This document shows positions 26,011 to 38,323 of a stretch of 64,000 nucleotides of DNA, in pieces. The number at the start of each line of letters is the position of its first letter. Positions within the stretch are counted from its first letter, which is position 1. The stretch lies in NCBI GenBank assembly GCA_002104945.1, contig MCFH01000015.1, positions 352,501-416,500 on the forward strand, in the 5' to 3' direction. This DNA is from Piromyces finnis (taxonomy: Eukaryota > Neocallimastigomycota > Neocallimastigomycetes > Neocallimastigales > Neocallimastigaceae). A model generated the notes under the pieces. That model was given only the letters and a program-made list of their open reading frames with translations, searched no databases and was not told the DNA's origin. A program made the position numbers and the translations under genes.

Positions 26011-27361
26011 ATTTAAATCTTATATCAGAATAGAGAATTTTGTATAAAAAAAAAATAAAAAATAAAATAACATTTACCGCAAATAAATTTAACAATACTT
26101 TCAATTTTATCACACAATGCTATTTTTTGATTTTCATCATAATCTAGACTATGTATACGATAAAATCTTACCATATCTTCAAGAAATGATAATAAAACTA
26201 TATATATTGATTGACTAAGTTTTTGATCTTTTAATTTTGAATCAACTCTTTCATTTGCTATATTGGGCAATGGCATCAATGGTGCTGTATAAACATCCTA
26301 AAAAAATAAATTAAATATTATATATTAATCGATTTTTTTAATAATATAAATATTATATCTCTTTATTGGATATAGATGTAATTATTAATGATAATTATAA
26401 ATTTTATACAAAATAAGAATAAAGGTAATATAAAATTAAATTGAATAACGTACAGAAATAAAACATTTTTGTAATTCATTGCAAGTTTTCATATTACTAC
26501 TTTCCAATGTTTTAAGTAATCTTTCACTATAGTTTTCATATAATCCTTCAATATTTGAAAAAAGAACAGGTAAACTAGTAATTGATATTATATTATTTGA
26601 ACATTCTTTCATTAATATATCTTTTTCATCAATTGGTATATTTCTCGATGTATATGATTGTAAAAGATTTATAGTTAAACTAATAAATATACAGTTGTAT
26701 ATCATTTATTAATTAATTATTTTATATATCAAAATTTAAAAGTATTAATTCATATTAATAATAATAAAGTATATAGATATATATTACACATAGAATTGAG
26801 AAATGAATTTTATTTGAAATACAGAATTGAAGATACCCTTATGTATATAATTAAAATTAAAAAAAGATACCGATATAAGTAGTTGTAAATATATTTGTCT
26901 TTTATATTTTTATTTTATTGAATATAAACCTCTGAATATTTAATTTTATTCTCCAGTATCCAATACAAAATTTTTTTAGTTTCTTCTTCTGAAAAGTTTT
27001 TTGTTATTTTTTCCTCAATGCACTTTAATGACATCAATGAAATTAATGTTAATTGATATTCGTTCAATTTATGAATATATAAATTATAATAAAAAAAGAT
27101 TAAAAAGTATTGCTAATTACTTGAATTGCTGAAATATACCAAATAGCTTTTGTTTTATTATTATTCAATATTTCATCGATACTTTTCTATTGTGAAATAA
27201 TATATAATATTAATGATTTAAATATAGAGAAATAAAAAAATTGAAAAAGAATTATTTTATTTATGGTTTATTAAATATAATTTTACTTCTTTTTTTATCT
27301 CATCATCAAATTTATATTTTGAAACTATTGAATTATATATCTTTAATATTTCATTATCCAT
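23711..27361 (-). CDS. 16-exon all-helical protein of unknown function (~703 aa)
   Basis: Exons: 27361-27287, 27186-27121, 27022-26930, 26837-26788, 26679-26454, 26297-26078, 26018-25815, 25693-25683, 25618-25550, 25452-25366, 25266-25126, 25044-24932, 24795-24573, 24439-24230, 24127-23967, 23873-23711. All junctions are GT-AG, phases agree and the sum is 704 codons including TAG. The product reads as helix after helix (IYIVLLSFLEDMVRFYRIHS; ELQLLLTALYSLTGIIPVRQ), like a HEAT/ARM or importin-type solenoid, with one poly-Asn insert (25968-26010) and a beta-like stretch (VWVQVELETNSVVLTDVTYP). I do not recognise the family. Weak points: exon 3, where the open frame continues upstream of the only AG, and exon 8, a micro-exon of 11 nt. 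Without exon 8 the flanking phases clash. Confidence 0.7.
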
Positions 27362-27728
27362 GATAATTCATTCTATATTTATTTAATAATAAGCTTTTTA
27401 ACAAAAATATTAATATATTTTCTAATTTATCTTTTATGAATGATGATATTAATTAATAAAAAAAGAAAAAGTGAAAACTATAAAAAATGAAATAATATTA
27501 TTCAAAAGTATATATATAATGTTAATTTTTAAATATCAACAAATTAAAATTATATTTATTAATAAAAATTTATTAGATTTATATTTTAAACTTTTTAAGA
27601 TATTGCTTTACCCAACTAAAGATTATTGAAATATTTTTAAATAATGCGTAAGTGAAATATTATTATTAAATAATAAAAACACTATATAATACACATTAAA
27701 AGTTATATGAACAATGAATATTTAAAAG

Positions 27729-27730
<2 letters not shown>

Positions 27731-27823
<93 letters not shown>

Positions 27824-27825
27824 TT
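27731..27825. repeat. (ATT)n trinucleotide repeat
   Basis: About 30 uninterrupted ATT units, followed by TTTTTATTATATTTT-type degenerate sequence. Confidence 0.95.
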
Positions 27826-28054
27826 TTATTATATTTTTTATTATATTATTTTATTTTTTTATTTTTAATTTTTTTTTTTTTTTTTGTTCTTTATTTTCTG
27901 TTTTTTTTTATTTTATTATTTTTTTGATTATATTGAGAAAAATAAATATAATATATATTTTTTTGATTTAATATTAAACAGATAAAAACTATGTAAATAA
28001 TTGAATATTAACAAATATATAAAAATATATAGATATTACAGAGTGTATTATTAT

Positions 28055-28086
<32 letters not shown>

Positions 28087-28200
28087 ATTTTTTTTTAACT
28101 TCATCTTTTTTTTATTTTTAATTTCCTTAATTGTTATTGTTGCTGTTGTTTATTATTTAATATATAATTCATTAATTTTATTATTAGTAATATTGTTATT

Positions 28201-28329
<129 letters not shown>

Positions 28330-28560
28330 TTATTTATATGCTTTTGCTTTTATAGTTGCTCTAACTTTTTTTTTTTTTAAGATATTTATATGTTAGTAAA
28401 ATCTATATAATTTATATATTATTAAGTTTTGGAAGAGTATATTTGTCTTTTCTTTCCTACAACAAACATTGCATTTTTATTCTTCTAATAATAAATATGT
28501 AATGCTTGTTTTTCTTTACATTTTATTTATATATAATATATTTATACATATATTATTATT

Positions 28561-30213
28561 TTAATGTTTAATAAAAGTATTCTTAAATTTTGATCTTCTT
28601 TTAACTTTTCCATTATTGAACATATCTTGATCCGAATCATCATCTTCTGAATAGTTTTCTATATCATCTGTAATATTTGTAAATGCTTCATCTAATTGTT
28701 GTACTGGATCTTCATCATCATAATAATACCCTGAATGTCTATGATCATTATGATTTACCGAAGTTAATGACGCTGTACTTTCACCAATTGCGGTCATTTT
28801 TAAAGTAGACAAATTCGCCATCTTTGTATTACTAATTTTTAATGGATTATTTATATCATTATTATCTTCATTTTTATTTTCTTCCACTGGAGAGTCTTTT
28901 AATAATTGTTTATAAAAGAAATATATTAATTAAAAATAAGAAATAAATATATAAAGAGAAAAAAAAAAAAAAAAGAAATAATTACTATTATTAGACATTG
29001 AAGAGTGTCTTTGTGGAACACCTGGATAAGACTTTGGAATAACATATTTTTTCAATTCTTTTGGTTTTGGTGGGATTGGAGGTGGCGTTTTCTTTTTAGG
29101 TTTAGTGGTATCATCAGTGCATATTTTAGCACTTTCATTTCGTGGTGATATAATAATATTTGATGGTTGAACACCGGATGGTGAAGTAATACCAGGTGAT
29201 CTTGATATGTTTTCTATTCATAGGAAATTAAGTTTAATATAAAAAAAATAACATTAATATAAAAATTAAAATGTAATGTATATATATATATAATAGTAAA
29301 ATTGCATTATTTATTATTTACCAAATTTATTATTTAATTCTCTATTGTTTTCAAAATTCAAAGATTTAGAATTATCTGGGAATATACCCATACTTTTACT
29401 TTTTTGATGTATTTTAATATTATTTGCTTGTGAATCAGACGAATATTTAACATGTGCGCTCTTTGGACTAAGTGTTTCAGTGTTAAACGAGCTACTATTA
29501 TTATCATCATCTTCTTCAATCTGAGCGTAAGATAAGAAATTCTCATCATTACTATTTTTGTCATCTTCATAATCATCATTTAATAAAATATGCTTCTTTT
29601 GTTTTTGTTTCTTTAAGGACATGGCTAATCTTTGGAAAGAGTGATTTAATTTACTAGTACTTTGTATAGAATGATTACTAACTGAATCTGTTTTATCTTT
29701 TTCTTTACCTTCCTTTAAACTACTGCGTTTAATATTTTCAAAGTTTGTAGAATCATCATGAGTTTTGGATTCATTACTGAAGTTATTACCCATGTTAATA
29801 TTAGTTGAAGAATTTATTATTTTGATTGCTGGTGAAGTAGGTGAAAACATATTGTTGTCATCACTATCATCATTATCATCATCAAATTTTGCATAACCAA
29901 AGGCATTCTCATTATTATCATTTATATTGCTGGATTTACTATAACTTTGGCTATGACTATGACCATGTCCTTGATGTGAATGGCGACTTTCATTATTATT
30001 TGATTGTTTTGATCCAACAAAAGTACTGCCTTTTTGTGGTTGAGGTTTTTGAGGAGAAGTTATTGACTTTCTTCTTTCATTTATAACTTTATAGGAATTT
30101 AATTTTTTCTCACTAATTTCATTTCCTAATAATGAAACAGGTTGATCATCAAAATCCGCTTTATCAAAATTATCAGTAAAATTATCATCAAAGTTGGCCT
30201 CAAATAATGGTAC

Positions 30214-30309
<96 letters not shown>

Positions 30310-30937
30310 TAACGAGGAATCATTGCTAGCAAATGGATTTTCTATTTCATTAGTATTTGTTGTACTAGTTGATTTACTATCTAAGTTAGTAAATGGATCT
30401 ATTAAAAGTGTGTATTAATGTTTATTAAATATTAATTATTATTATTAAATATTAGTTATATACTCTTTTTTATATAAATAATATTTATTAAAATTAAAAA
30501 TTTATTATAACTTACTTGTATTAGACAAAATAAATGGATCACTTTTGAATTTTGATAAATTTAGATTTTTGGAGGAAATACTTGAATTTCTTTTTGTGAG
30601 TTGTGCCTCAGAATCTGAAGTTTCTGATGCTAATTGGGTGAATGAAGGTGGTCTGGGTGATTTACTTAAATTACTGACATTTTTGGTATCATTATTAAAT
30701 AAGTCGTTTGAACTAATAAAAAAATCATTACTACTAAAATTATCTTGCATTGTTCGTTTTTCACTTAACTTATCAAATGAATTAATATTACTATCAGCCC
30801 AGTTATCTTCAAATACATTAATTTCATCATTACCATTCTTTCCAGTTTCATCAAAAAGATTATTGGTTGATTTACCAAAAATACTATCAAGTATCTTTTG
30901 ATTTGCTGTATTATTATCATTATTCTTCTTATTATTA

Positions 30938-30969
<32 letters not shown>

Positions 30970-32104
30970 TGATCCTGATACATTATTTTGAACCGGTGAC
31001 TTATAAGTATCATTATTATTATTTCTTTGATCGATTTTTTCCTGGGAATACTTAGTAAAAAAGGATCCACTTTCACCACCACTTGGCTGAGCTGGGATTT
31101 TATTGTTATTAGATGTTGTATTAGAAATATTAATTTGAGTTGGAGATAAATGGTCATTTCTTTCATCATTAATTGTTATTGGAGTCTTAAAAGAATCATT
31201 TGAAGATTGTTGCATTTGTTGACTATTGTAGGATAGTGTAGCAAGTTTACTAGCTACTACAACATTAGCATTTGTTATAGTATTATTTGTTTTTCTGTCT
31301 TTTTGATTAGGTCTTCCACGTCTCATTGGGGTTGGATTTGGATTTTGTACAATTGGTACAGTAACGACAGGTTGTTTAACTGATGTTAATACAGAATTTG
31401 TTGAAGAAGCTGCAAAGAATGGTGAATTACCATTATTGTTGGCTGAAGAATCATTAAAGCTATATTTCTATTGATTTCATAAAAATATATTTTTTAATAT
31501 TCATATTAATCTACATTTCCAAACTTTATTAGAATTAGTATTTATTTAAATTACATACGTTTGTAATTGGGCATGGTACATTTAAAATAGAACAAATATA
31601 TGACAAAATATCATATATATTAGCACGCATTGATGGTTCAACAACTAACATCATATCTATTTATATCATATATTATATAATAATATGTTATAAAATGAAT
31701 ATTATATAATTTCCTTATTAAAATTTTATATGAAAATGTTTTCAGCTTGTTTTATTATTATTATTATTATTATTATTATCAAAATATTACCTAATAAATG
31801 GTGAATATGGGTTGAATATACGGGTGTTTGAGGTTTGGTATAACTACAATTAACGATGGCTAATGCATTTCCATCTTCAAATGGTGTGGTCTTTATAATA
31901 TGAAATGTACATGTTATTATTAAATCATTTAAATTTTATGTAATTTTTATTTATTAAGAGTATTAATAGTACATACATAATAACATAATTTGTAAAGCAT
32001 GACACCAAGAGCCTATTATTATATAATATTTAAAGTTAATTTAGAGTTTATACAAATGAATATATTATTCATTATTTTATTTTATACTATTTTAAATAAT
32101 TATA

Positions 32105-32180
<76 letters not shown>

Positions 32181-33543
32181 TACCCATGTATCAACTTTTT
32201 CATTTAATCCTCTTCTTTGGTAAAGATCACACATTTCAGGTGGACGATATTGTATTGTTGTATATTTTTGAATTTCTTCTTCTAATTTATGAATTTCTTG
32301 GATATTTAATGATTTATTGGCAGGAACAATTTCTGTTGTTGCTGAACCAAAATCACAGAGTTTATATTTTCCATCAGATGTAATTAATACATTCTATTAT
32401 TTAATAATAAAAAAAAGGAGGATTTATACATTGGTGATGTTAGTATGAACTAATGACTTCATTATTACTTAAATAATAGTAACAAAAACTAATATAAATT
32501 TATCTACCTCAACTTTAATATCTCTGTGTATAATTGGTGGATTTTGATAGTGAAGATGAGCAACTGCTTTACATACACTATAAAATATATTTATAATTTC
32601 ACTTTCCGTTAATCTAATTTTTAACCTTTGGTTCATTAAATTAACAATATAACCCTCTATTTTTATTATATTTTTTTGCAAATATTTAATTAAATATCCA
32701 ATAAGTTTTAATTTTATCATTATTTTTTGTATAATATTTATATTATTTGAGCATTATTAATATACCTGAACAATATTCCATTAAAATTAAAATTTCAAAT
32801 CCATCACCTTCACTTTTACTTCTTGCTCTTACTTGAGAATCAAAAAATTGAACTATATTTTCATTTCCACTTACACTTTTCTAAATTTTTATTTTTTAAT
32901 TATAATTTAAAAAATAAAAAAAAAATAGAATAAAAAAAAGCGTTTATAAAGTATTAGTATATCTGAAAAAAAAATAATATATTAAATAACTATATTATAT
33001 CAGTTTTGACTATTACCATAAAATTAATTTCTCTTTGAAAAGTCAAAACCTGTTCTTGATCTGGAACAATAATTTGTTTTAAAACAGCTTTTTTATTGTT
33101 TTGACTTTGAACAACATAAACATGAGCAAAACCACCTATATGATAATTTTAAAAATTAAATGATTTATTTAATAGCAATAAAATATACTATTGGAATTTT
33201 TATTATATTTTCTACCTTCTGCTAAATGACGTTCAATCATAACTTGATGCTGTCCTACAGTAACATATGTACCAGGTGGTATAGTTCCAGGTGGTATGTT
33301 TACTTGAAGAAATGGATTTTCTTCATTTCCTAAACCAATATTCATATTACTACTATGGTTCATATTTGATGAATTACCATTTTGATTTATCTGTCCTACA
33401 CTACCGTTCATATTCATTGTTTGTTGATTCTGGTTTTGTTGAGCATTTTGTTGATATTGTGCATACAAATCTTGAGCACCTCGTTTAATAGAAGACGTAA
33501 TACCTTGTGTGGTATTTGAAACTTTTGAAAATATACCATGCAT
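28561..33543 (-). CDS. Ark1/Prk1/AAK1-family (NAK) Ser/Thr kinase
   Basis: Twelve exons: 33543-33216, 33135-33017, 32880-32766, 32656-32508, 32393-32184, 32012-31977, 31890-31791, 31656-31559, 31467-30516, 30398-29322, 29213-28986, 28895-28561; 1248 aa. The kinase domain is about 98-380. It has the NAK-type glycine loop AEGGFAHVY, Lys129 (AVLKQ), HRDIKVEN (HRD 231-233), CDFG (Asp251), YRPPEM, and DTWALGVMLYKL. Upstream is NPFLQVNIPPGT. The long disordered tail carries an SDPF motif, two NPF motifs (703-705, 723-725), about 30 consecutive Asn, a proline-rich KKKTPPPIPPKPKEL segment (~1101-1115) and an acidic end. Yeast Ark1/Prk1 and animal AAK1/GAK phosphorylate clathrin adaptors and actin-patch proteins. 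NPF binds EH domains, DPF binds AP-2, and PxxP binds SH3 domains such as Abp1's. An endocytic role at the cell cortex is therefore well supported by family and motifs. Confidence 0.9.
30216..30309 (-). repeat. Coding (AAT)n, poly-Asn in the Ark1-type kinase tail
   Basis: About 31 identical AAT codons on the minus strand, directly after the second NPF motif. A shorter Asn run lies at 30940-30969 in the same protein. Confidence 0.95.
32106..32178. repeat. (ATT)n repeat in a kinase intron
   Basis: About 24 ATT units inside the intron between exons 5 and 6 of the Ark1-type kinase, starting only a few bases past the donor at 32183-32182. Confidence 0.95.
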
Positions 33544-36500
33544 TTTTTTTTTTTTTTTTTTTGAATAACTATAAACTGTAACTATAAAAATAACTTGTTT
33601 TATTTGTTTACGGGTTTTTATTTATTTTTATTTTTTTGTTTGTTTGTTTATTTGTTTTGTTTTGTTTCGCTTTATAGTTTTCTTATTTATTTTATAATTG
33701 TCGCTGATGTAAATGTTAGAATTAAATTATCAAATTTCTATTTAAGATATCACAACAAAAAAATGAAAAATATTTTCTAATTTTGAAAATAACAAAAATG
33801 GAGCAATTATTTTATATTAATATATTAATATACTATTATAAAAAAAAAAAACTCATATATTCAGTCCAAATATTATTATTTACTTTATTGTTAAAATCTT
33901 CTGTCTTTGATAATACAATTAGTTAAATTGTTTTAGTTTGAGTATGTAAAGATTTATTATATGATAATAAATTACCTAAAATATATTATAATGAAAAAAA
34001 AAAAAGAAAGAAAGAAAGAATTTTTAGTTTAACATTAATAATATATTTATTTATTATAAACTAAATAATCAATAATTCATATAGAAACAAAAAATAATTT
34101 ATTTTAAAATGAATAGCAAATTATATAATATTCTTTGTTTATTAATTGTAATTGATATATAAATATATTTATGAATTTCTTTTTTTTTTTTTTTTTTATT
34201 AGAAATGTTTATTCCATTCATAAAATTTTGTACTTTGACTTTATTTGTTAATATTTATTTATTATTTTATTTGTTAAAATATTATTAAAATATAAATATA
34301 TTAAAAAAAACAGTAATATATTAACTATAACCTTTCTATTAATATTGTTATTGTTATTATTGTTGTTATTAAGTTTTTCGAATTTTCATTATTTTTTTTT
34401 TCATTATTAAAAATTACAAGTTAAAAAGATATTTAAAAAGATTTTAAACATATTATTATTTTATTACTCCATAATTTTGAGTTCTTATTTCTTAATTTTT
34501 ATATTTTATATATGAATAATAACTAACAACTTTTATTCAAAATCAAGCATATAACTTTTAATATAATATTAATTATATCCCCTTTATATTAATATCATTA
34601 TCCTTCTCTTATAATAATTATTATGAAATCTTACTAATAATGTTTCAATAAAAAAAAAATAATTTTATTTCTCTCTTATTATGTTTTATCTTTTTTTACT
34701 TTGAAAAATATATTGTTTATCATTAGTATATTATTTTGTCTATTAAAGTTTTATTGTAAATTTGATAAATATTACTGTTTTTATTGTATATATTTAATAA
34801 ATTAAAACTGTTTAAGCATCAACAATATGTTTAAACATATATATATAGATATTATGTATATACTTTGAAATTTACTTTTATTATTGTTTACTGCTAAATA
34901 ATCAATGTATGAATAAATATTCTTTTCATTTTAAAGGAAAATAAATGACTATTCATTTATCACCAATTTAGATTTTTATAAAGTTTTGAATTTAAAATAG
35001 CTTATTATTTTGTTTTTTGAAAATGTCTATTTATTCGATAAAATTTAAATTTGAAATCAAAATTTGTTTAAAATGAAAAATAAAAACATAACAAAAAAAA
35101 AAATAAACTTTATTTTTTTAATAATTTTTTTTTGGGTTAAATATTTAATTTATATATAAATAAATTATTCTTATTTAATTATATTTATAATAATTTTTGT
35201 TTAAAATTTATTAATCCATTTTGAAATATAAAAAATACATTAATTTGTTGTTGAAATGGTAGAAATTATTTATTTTAATTCCCTTTATATGTATATTCCT
35301 TACTCTTTCATAAGACCAATACAGAGTTTTATAGATATTATAATATAAATAAGGATAATTAAATAAAAAAAAAAAAGAATATTACTATTCTAATATTCTT
35401 CTTTTTTTTTATCTATTAATATATTTTAATATTATTAAATAAAAAGTAGTATATTTAATAATAGAGCTTATTCTATTATTATGGTATATACATATTATAC
35501 ATACATTTATTCTTTAAATTTAATTATAGAAAAAGATATACTATTTTCAATAAAATATATGTTAATATTAAAGAAAATAATTAAATAATTAAAAAACTTT
35601 TATAACTTTTATAATATTTATAATATCTAATTAATATATATTTTTAAATAAAAACATTTATATGCTTCTTTCAATATTTACCAAATGAAAAATTCTTTTA
35701 CATTTTAATTATCATTAGAATTACTACCTTTACTTATTTTCTTCTTCTATTAAATCTTTTTTAATATTATTTTTGTTTATCAGTATCTTTCTTTCCAATT
35801 CAATTTATGGGTAGTTTGTTTATTTACTTTTATATTTTCATTATTTTCTGTTATATATGTATTAAACTATCAATTGCTTTTTTTTTTTTTTTTTGTTAAA
35901 CGTTCATTATATGAATCAAATGTTTTATTTTTTTTTCATTTTCCTTCTAATGTTTAATACACCACACACCTTTTAATTATATTCTACCAATAATATTAGT
36001 GAAATTTACAATTAAACACTTTTTGAATGTGTAACCATCATTTTAATTTATTTAAAATATAAATTTATATAAAAACTCAATATATTATTTAATTTAATTT
36101 TTTAAATTTTTTAAAAATTTAAATTTTGATATTGTAATATATTAATATATTGATTTCATTATATTCTAATACATTATCGAAATGCGTATGGAAAATTTTA
36201 ATTATAATTAATAGGTTAGTTTTTGATGTGGAATAAACATATAATAAAAATCTTTCATAAAGGCAAATACTTTTCTTAAAAGGTTTTGAATGAACAGTAA
36301 TTGATTATATCTTTAAACTTTAATAGTGAAATTAACCAAAAACATTTTACTATAATAATTGAGTAAAAATAGATATTATTAAAAAAAAACTTTCATGTAT
36401 TATTAACCACATTATTGTTTATTTTAAATAGGAATTAAAGAGATTATTTTATTGTTAATATTAATATTATAATATTAATCAATATTTTTTGATTTGTTAT

Positions 36501-37205
36501 AATAAAAAAATAAATTAATTACTAGTTTTTAAACATTTACTTGAAAATAGTACTTTTTTTTATATAAAAAATAATTTTTCATTACATTTTGTTAACTAAT
36601 AATCCCTTATTATAAGGGACAAATTAATATTCCTATTCATCATAATTTAATAAAAGGAAAAGTATATCTCCATGATTAATATTAACAATAATAATTGTAG
36701 TCAATATAAAAGAAAAGGAAATAAAAATTAAGTACATATAGATGAAATTTTTATAGTGTGTAATGTGATATCCTTATATTTTCTTTTGATATATATCTCC
36801 ATTTTCTGAGATTACAAATATTTTATTGTAACTTCATAACTTCATTTATATATAATTAATAAATCGAGTCAATATACATATATACATATAATGAAAGTTT
36901 TAAATAAAATACATTAATATTAATTGTATTTTATTATAAATATTTATTTATAAAGGTTATTAAATAAAATTATATTAATACTGTTCATTTTTATATAAGA
37001 TATAAAAGTGAATGTTTGTAAAATAATATCAAATTTAATATATATATTATATAATATATAGTAACAATTGTTTTTTAATATCTGTTATGAATACTTTGAT
37101 ATACATAATGAAATAAATATATTATATATTATTAAAAGTTTTTTTTGACTTTATGATTTTTTTTATTAATGCTAGAAATATATATCTATTGGAAATTAAT
37201 ATACT

Positions 37206-37274
37206 TTAAAAAATGGATTATACTTAATGGAAAATTTTTATATTTTAAAAGTTAAAGTATAATCCATTTTTTAA
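37206..37274. repeat. Perfect 20-bp inverted repeat with 29-nt loop
   Basis: TTAAAAAATGGATTATACTT at 37206-37225 is the exact reverse complement of 37255-37274. The whole unit is 69 bp and could fold as one long hairpin. It lies about 1.05 kb upstream of the TOR start codon. It may be a miniature inverted-repeat element, a hairpin RNA or a regulatory site. Confidence 0.9.
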
Positions 37275-38220
37275 TGATGTAATATCAATATATAAATAAA
37301 ATACTTTTAAAGCAATATTTAACAATAAGCAATAATCTATTTTAAAGAAAAAAGTTATTAATAAGGAATTGTATTTTTTTTTTAATTTTCCAGAATATTA
37401 TAACCATTAATGTTATATACAATAAATTAATGAATGAATAAATTAATATATAAATAAATATAAATATGTATATATAAATAATTTTAAAAAAAAATTATAA
37501 AAATAAATTTTAAATTATTTCTTTTTTTATTATATATATATATATATTTTTTTTTTCTATGTATTTTTTTTTAAAAACTGATAAGAGATATGTCAATTTA
37601 AATACAAGAAAATAAAAATAATTAAATAAAAGAAATAAAAAAAAAAAGAAAGAAAAAAAAGAAAAAATAAAAAGAAATTAAAAAAAAGAAAGAAAAACAT
37701 AAAAATATAAAGTATACAAAATAAATAATAATTAAAGAAGTATATTATAAATATAAGAATTTAATAATACTTCTAAAAGAAAATAATCACAATCAGTAAG
37801 AATTATTAATTGTATTGAATATTGAATATCATATTAGTAATAATATCGATAAAATAATAATATCCGTTTATCAAGGTTGTAAAATAATCATAAGATTTAT
37901 ATATACATATAACATATATATAATTTTTATATCAATAAGTTATTTAAAAAAGTAATTGCCGAAATTTTTAAAATATAATATAATAAATAAATTATCTTTC
38001 TATATCATCGAAATTCCGAATTTTAAATTAATAAAAGTAGCTAATTAATTTTAAATATTAATAATATATTAATTAATTATTAAAAACTAGAAAAAAAACC
38101 TTTAAAACTTTTTCATAAAATTTAAATGTTTTCTTAATATTAATTAATTAGATATATATAAAGGTAATTATTTTAATTAAATATAACTAGAATTTTCTAA
38201 ATTCTTGATATTACAATCAA

Positions 38221-38323
38221 GTAAATATGGAAATAATTTTAATAATATAAATTATTAAACATAGAAACAAATGAAAGGATAATTAAATATATATTTATTT
38301 TTAATTCATTATTTTAATTGTAG
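38221..38323 (+). other. Probable 5' UTR intron of the TOR gene
   Basis: ACAATCAA followed by GTAAATATGG at 38221 looks like a donor, and TTTTAATTGTAG ending at 38323, immediately before the ATG, looks like an acceptor. The 103-nt span is typical of introns here. Only transcripts can confirm it. Confidence 0.45.

Larger units (their letters stand above)
33544..38323. other. Divergent intergenic region, 4.8 kb, between the kinase and TOR
   Basis: Holds both promoters. Mostly A/T-rich. Recognisable items are a small perfect hairpin (36603-36609 with 36613-36619), a 20-bp perfect inverted repeat (37206-37274) and a probable 5' UTR intron of TOR (38221-38323). No gene was recognised. Confidence 0.55.

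Noticed and set aside
29841-31055. Plus-strand open frames over the kinase tail
   Set aside because: They are antisense shadows of the minus-strand Ark1-type kinase exons, some made of the antisense of its Asn runs.
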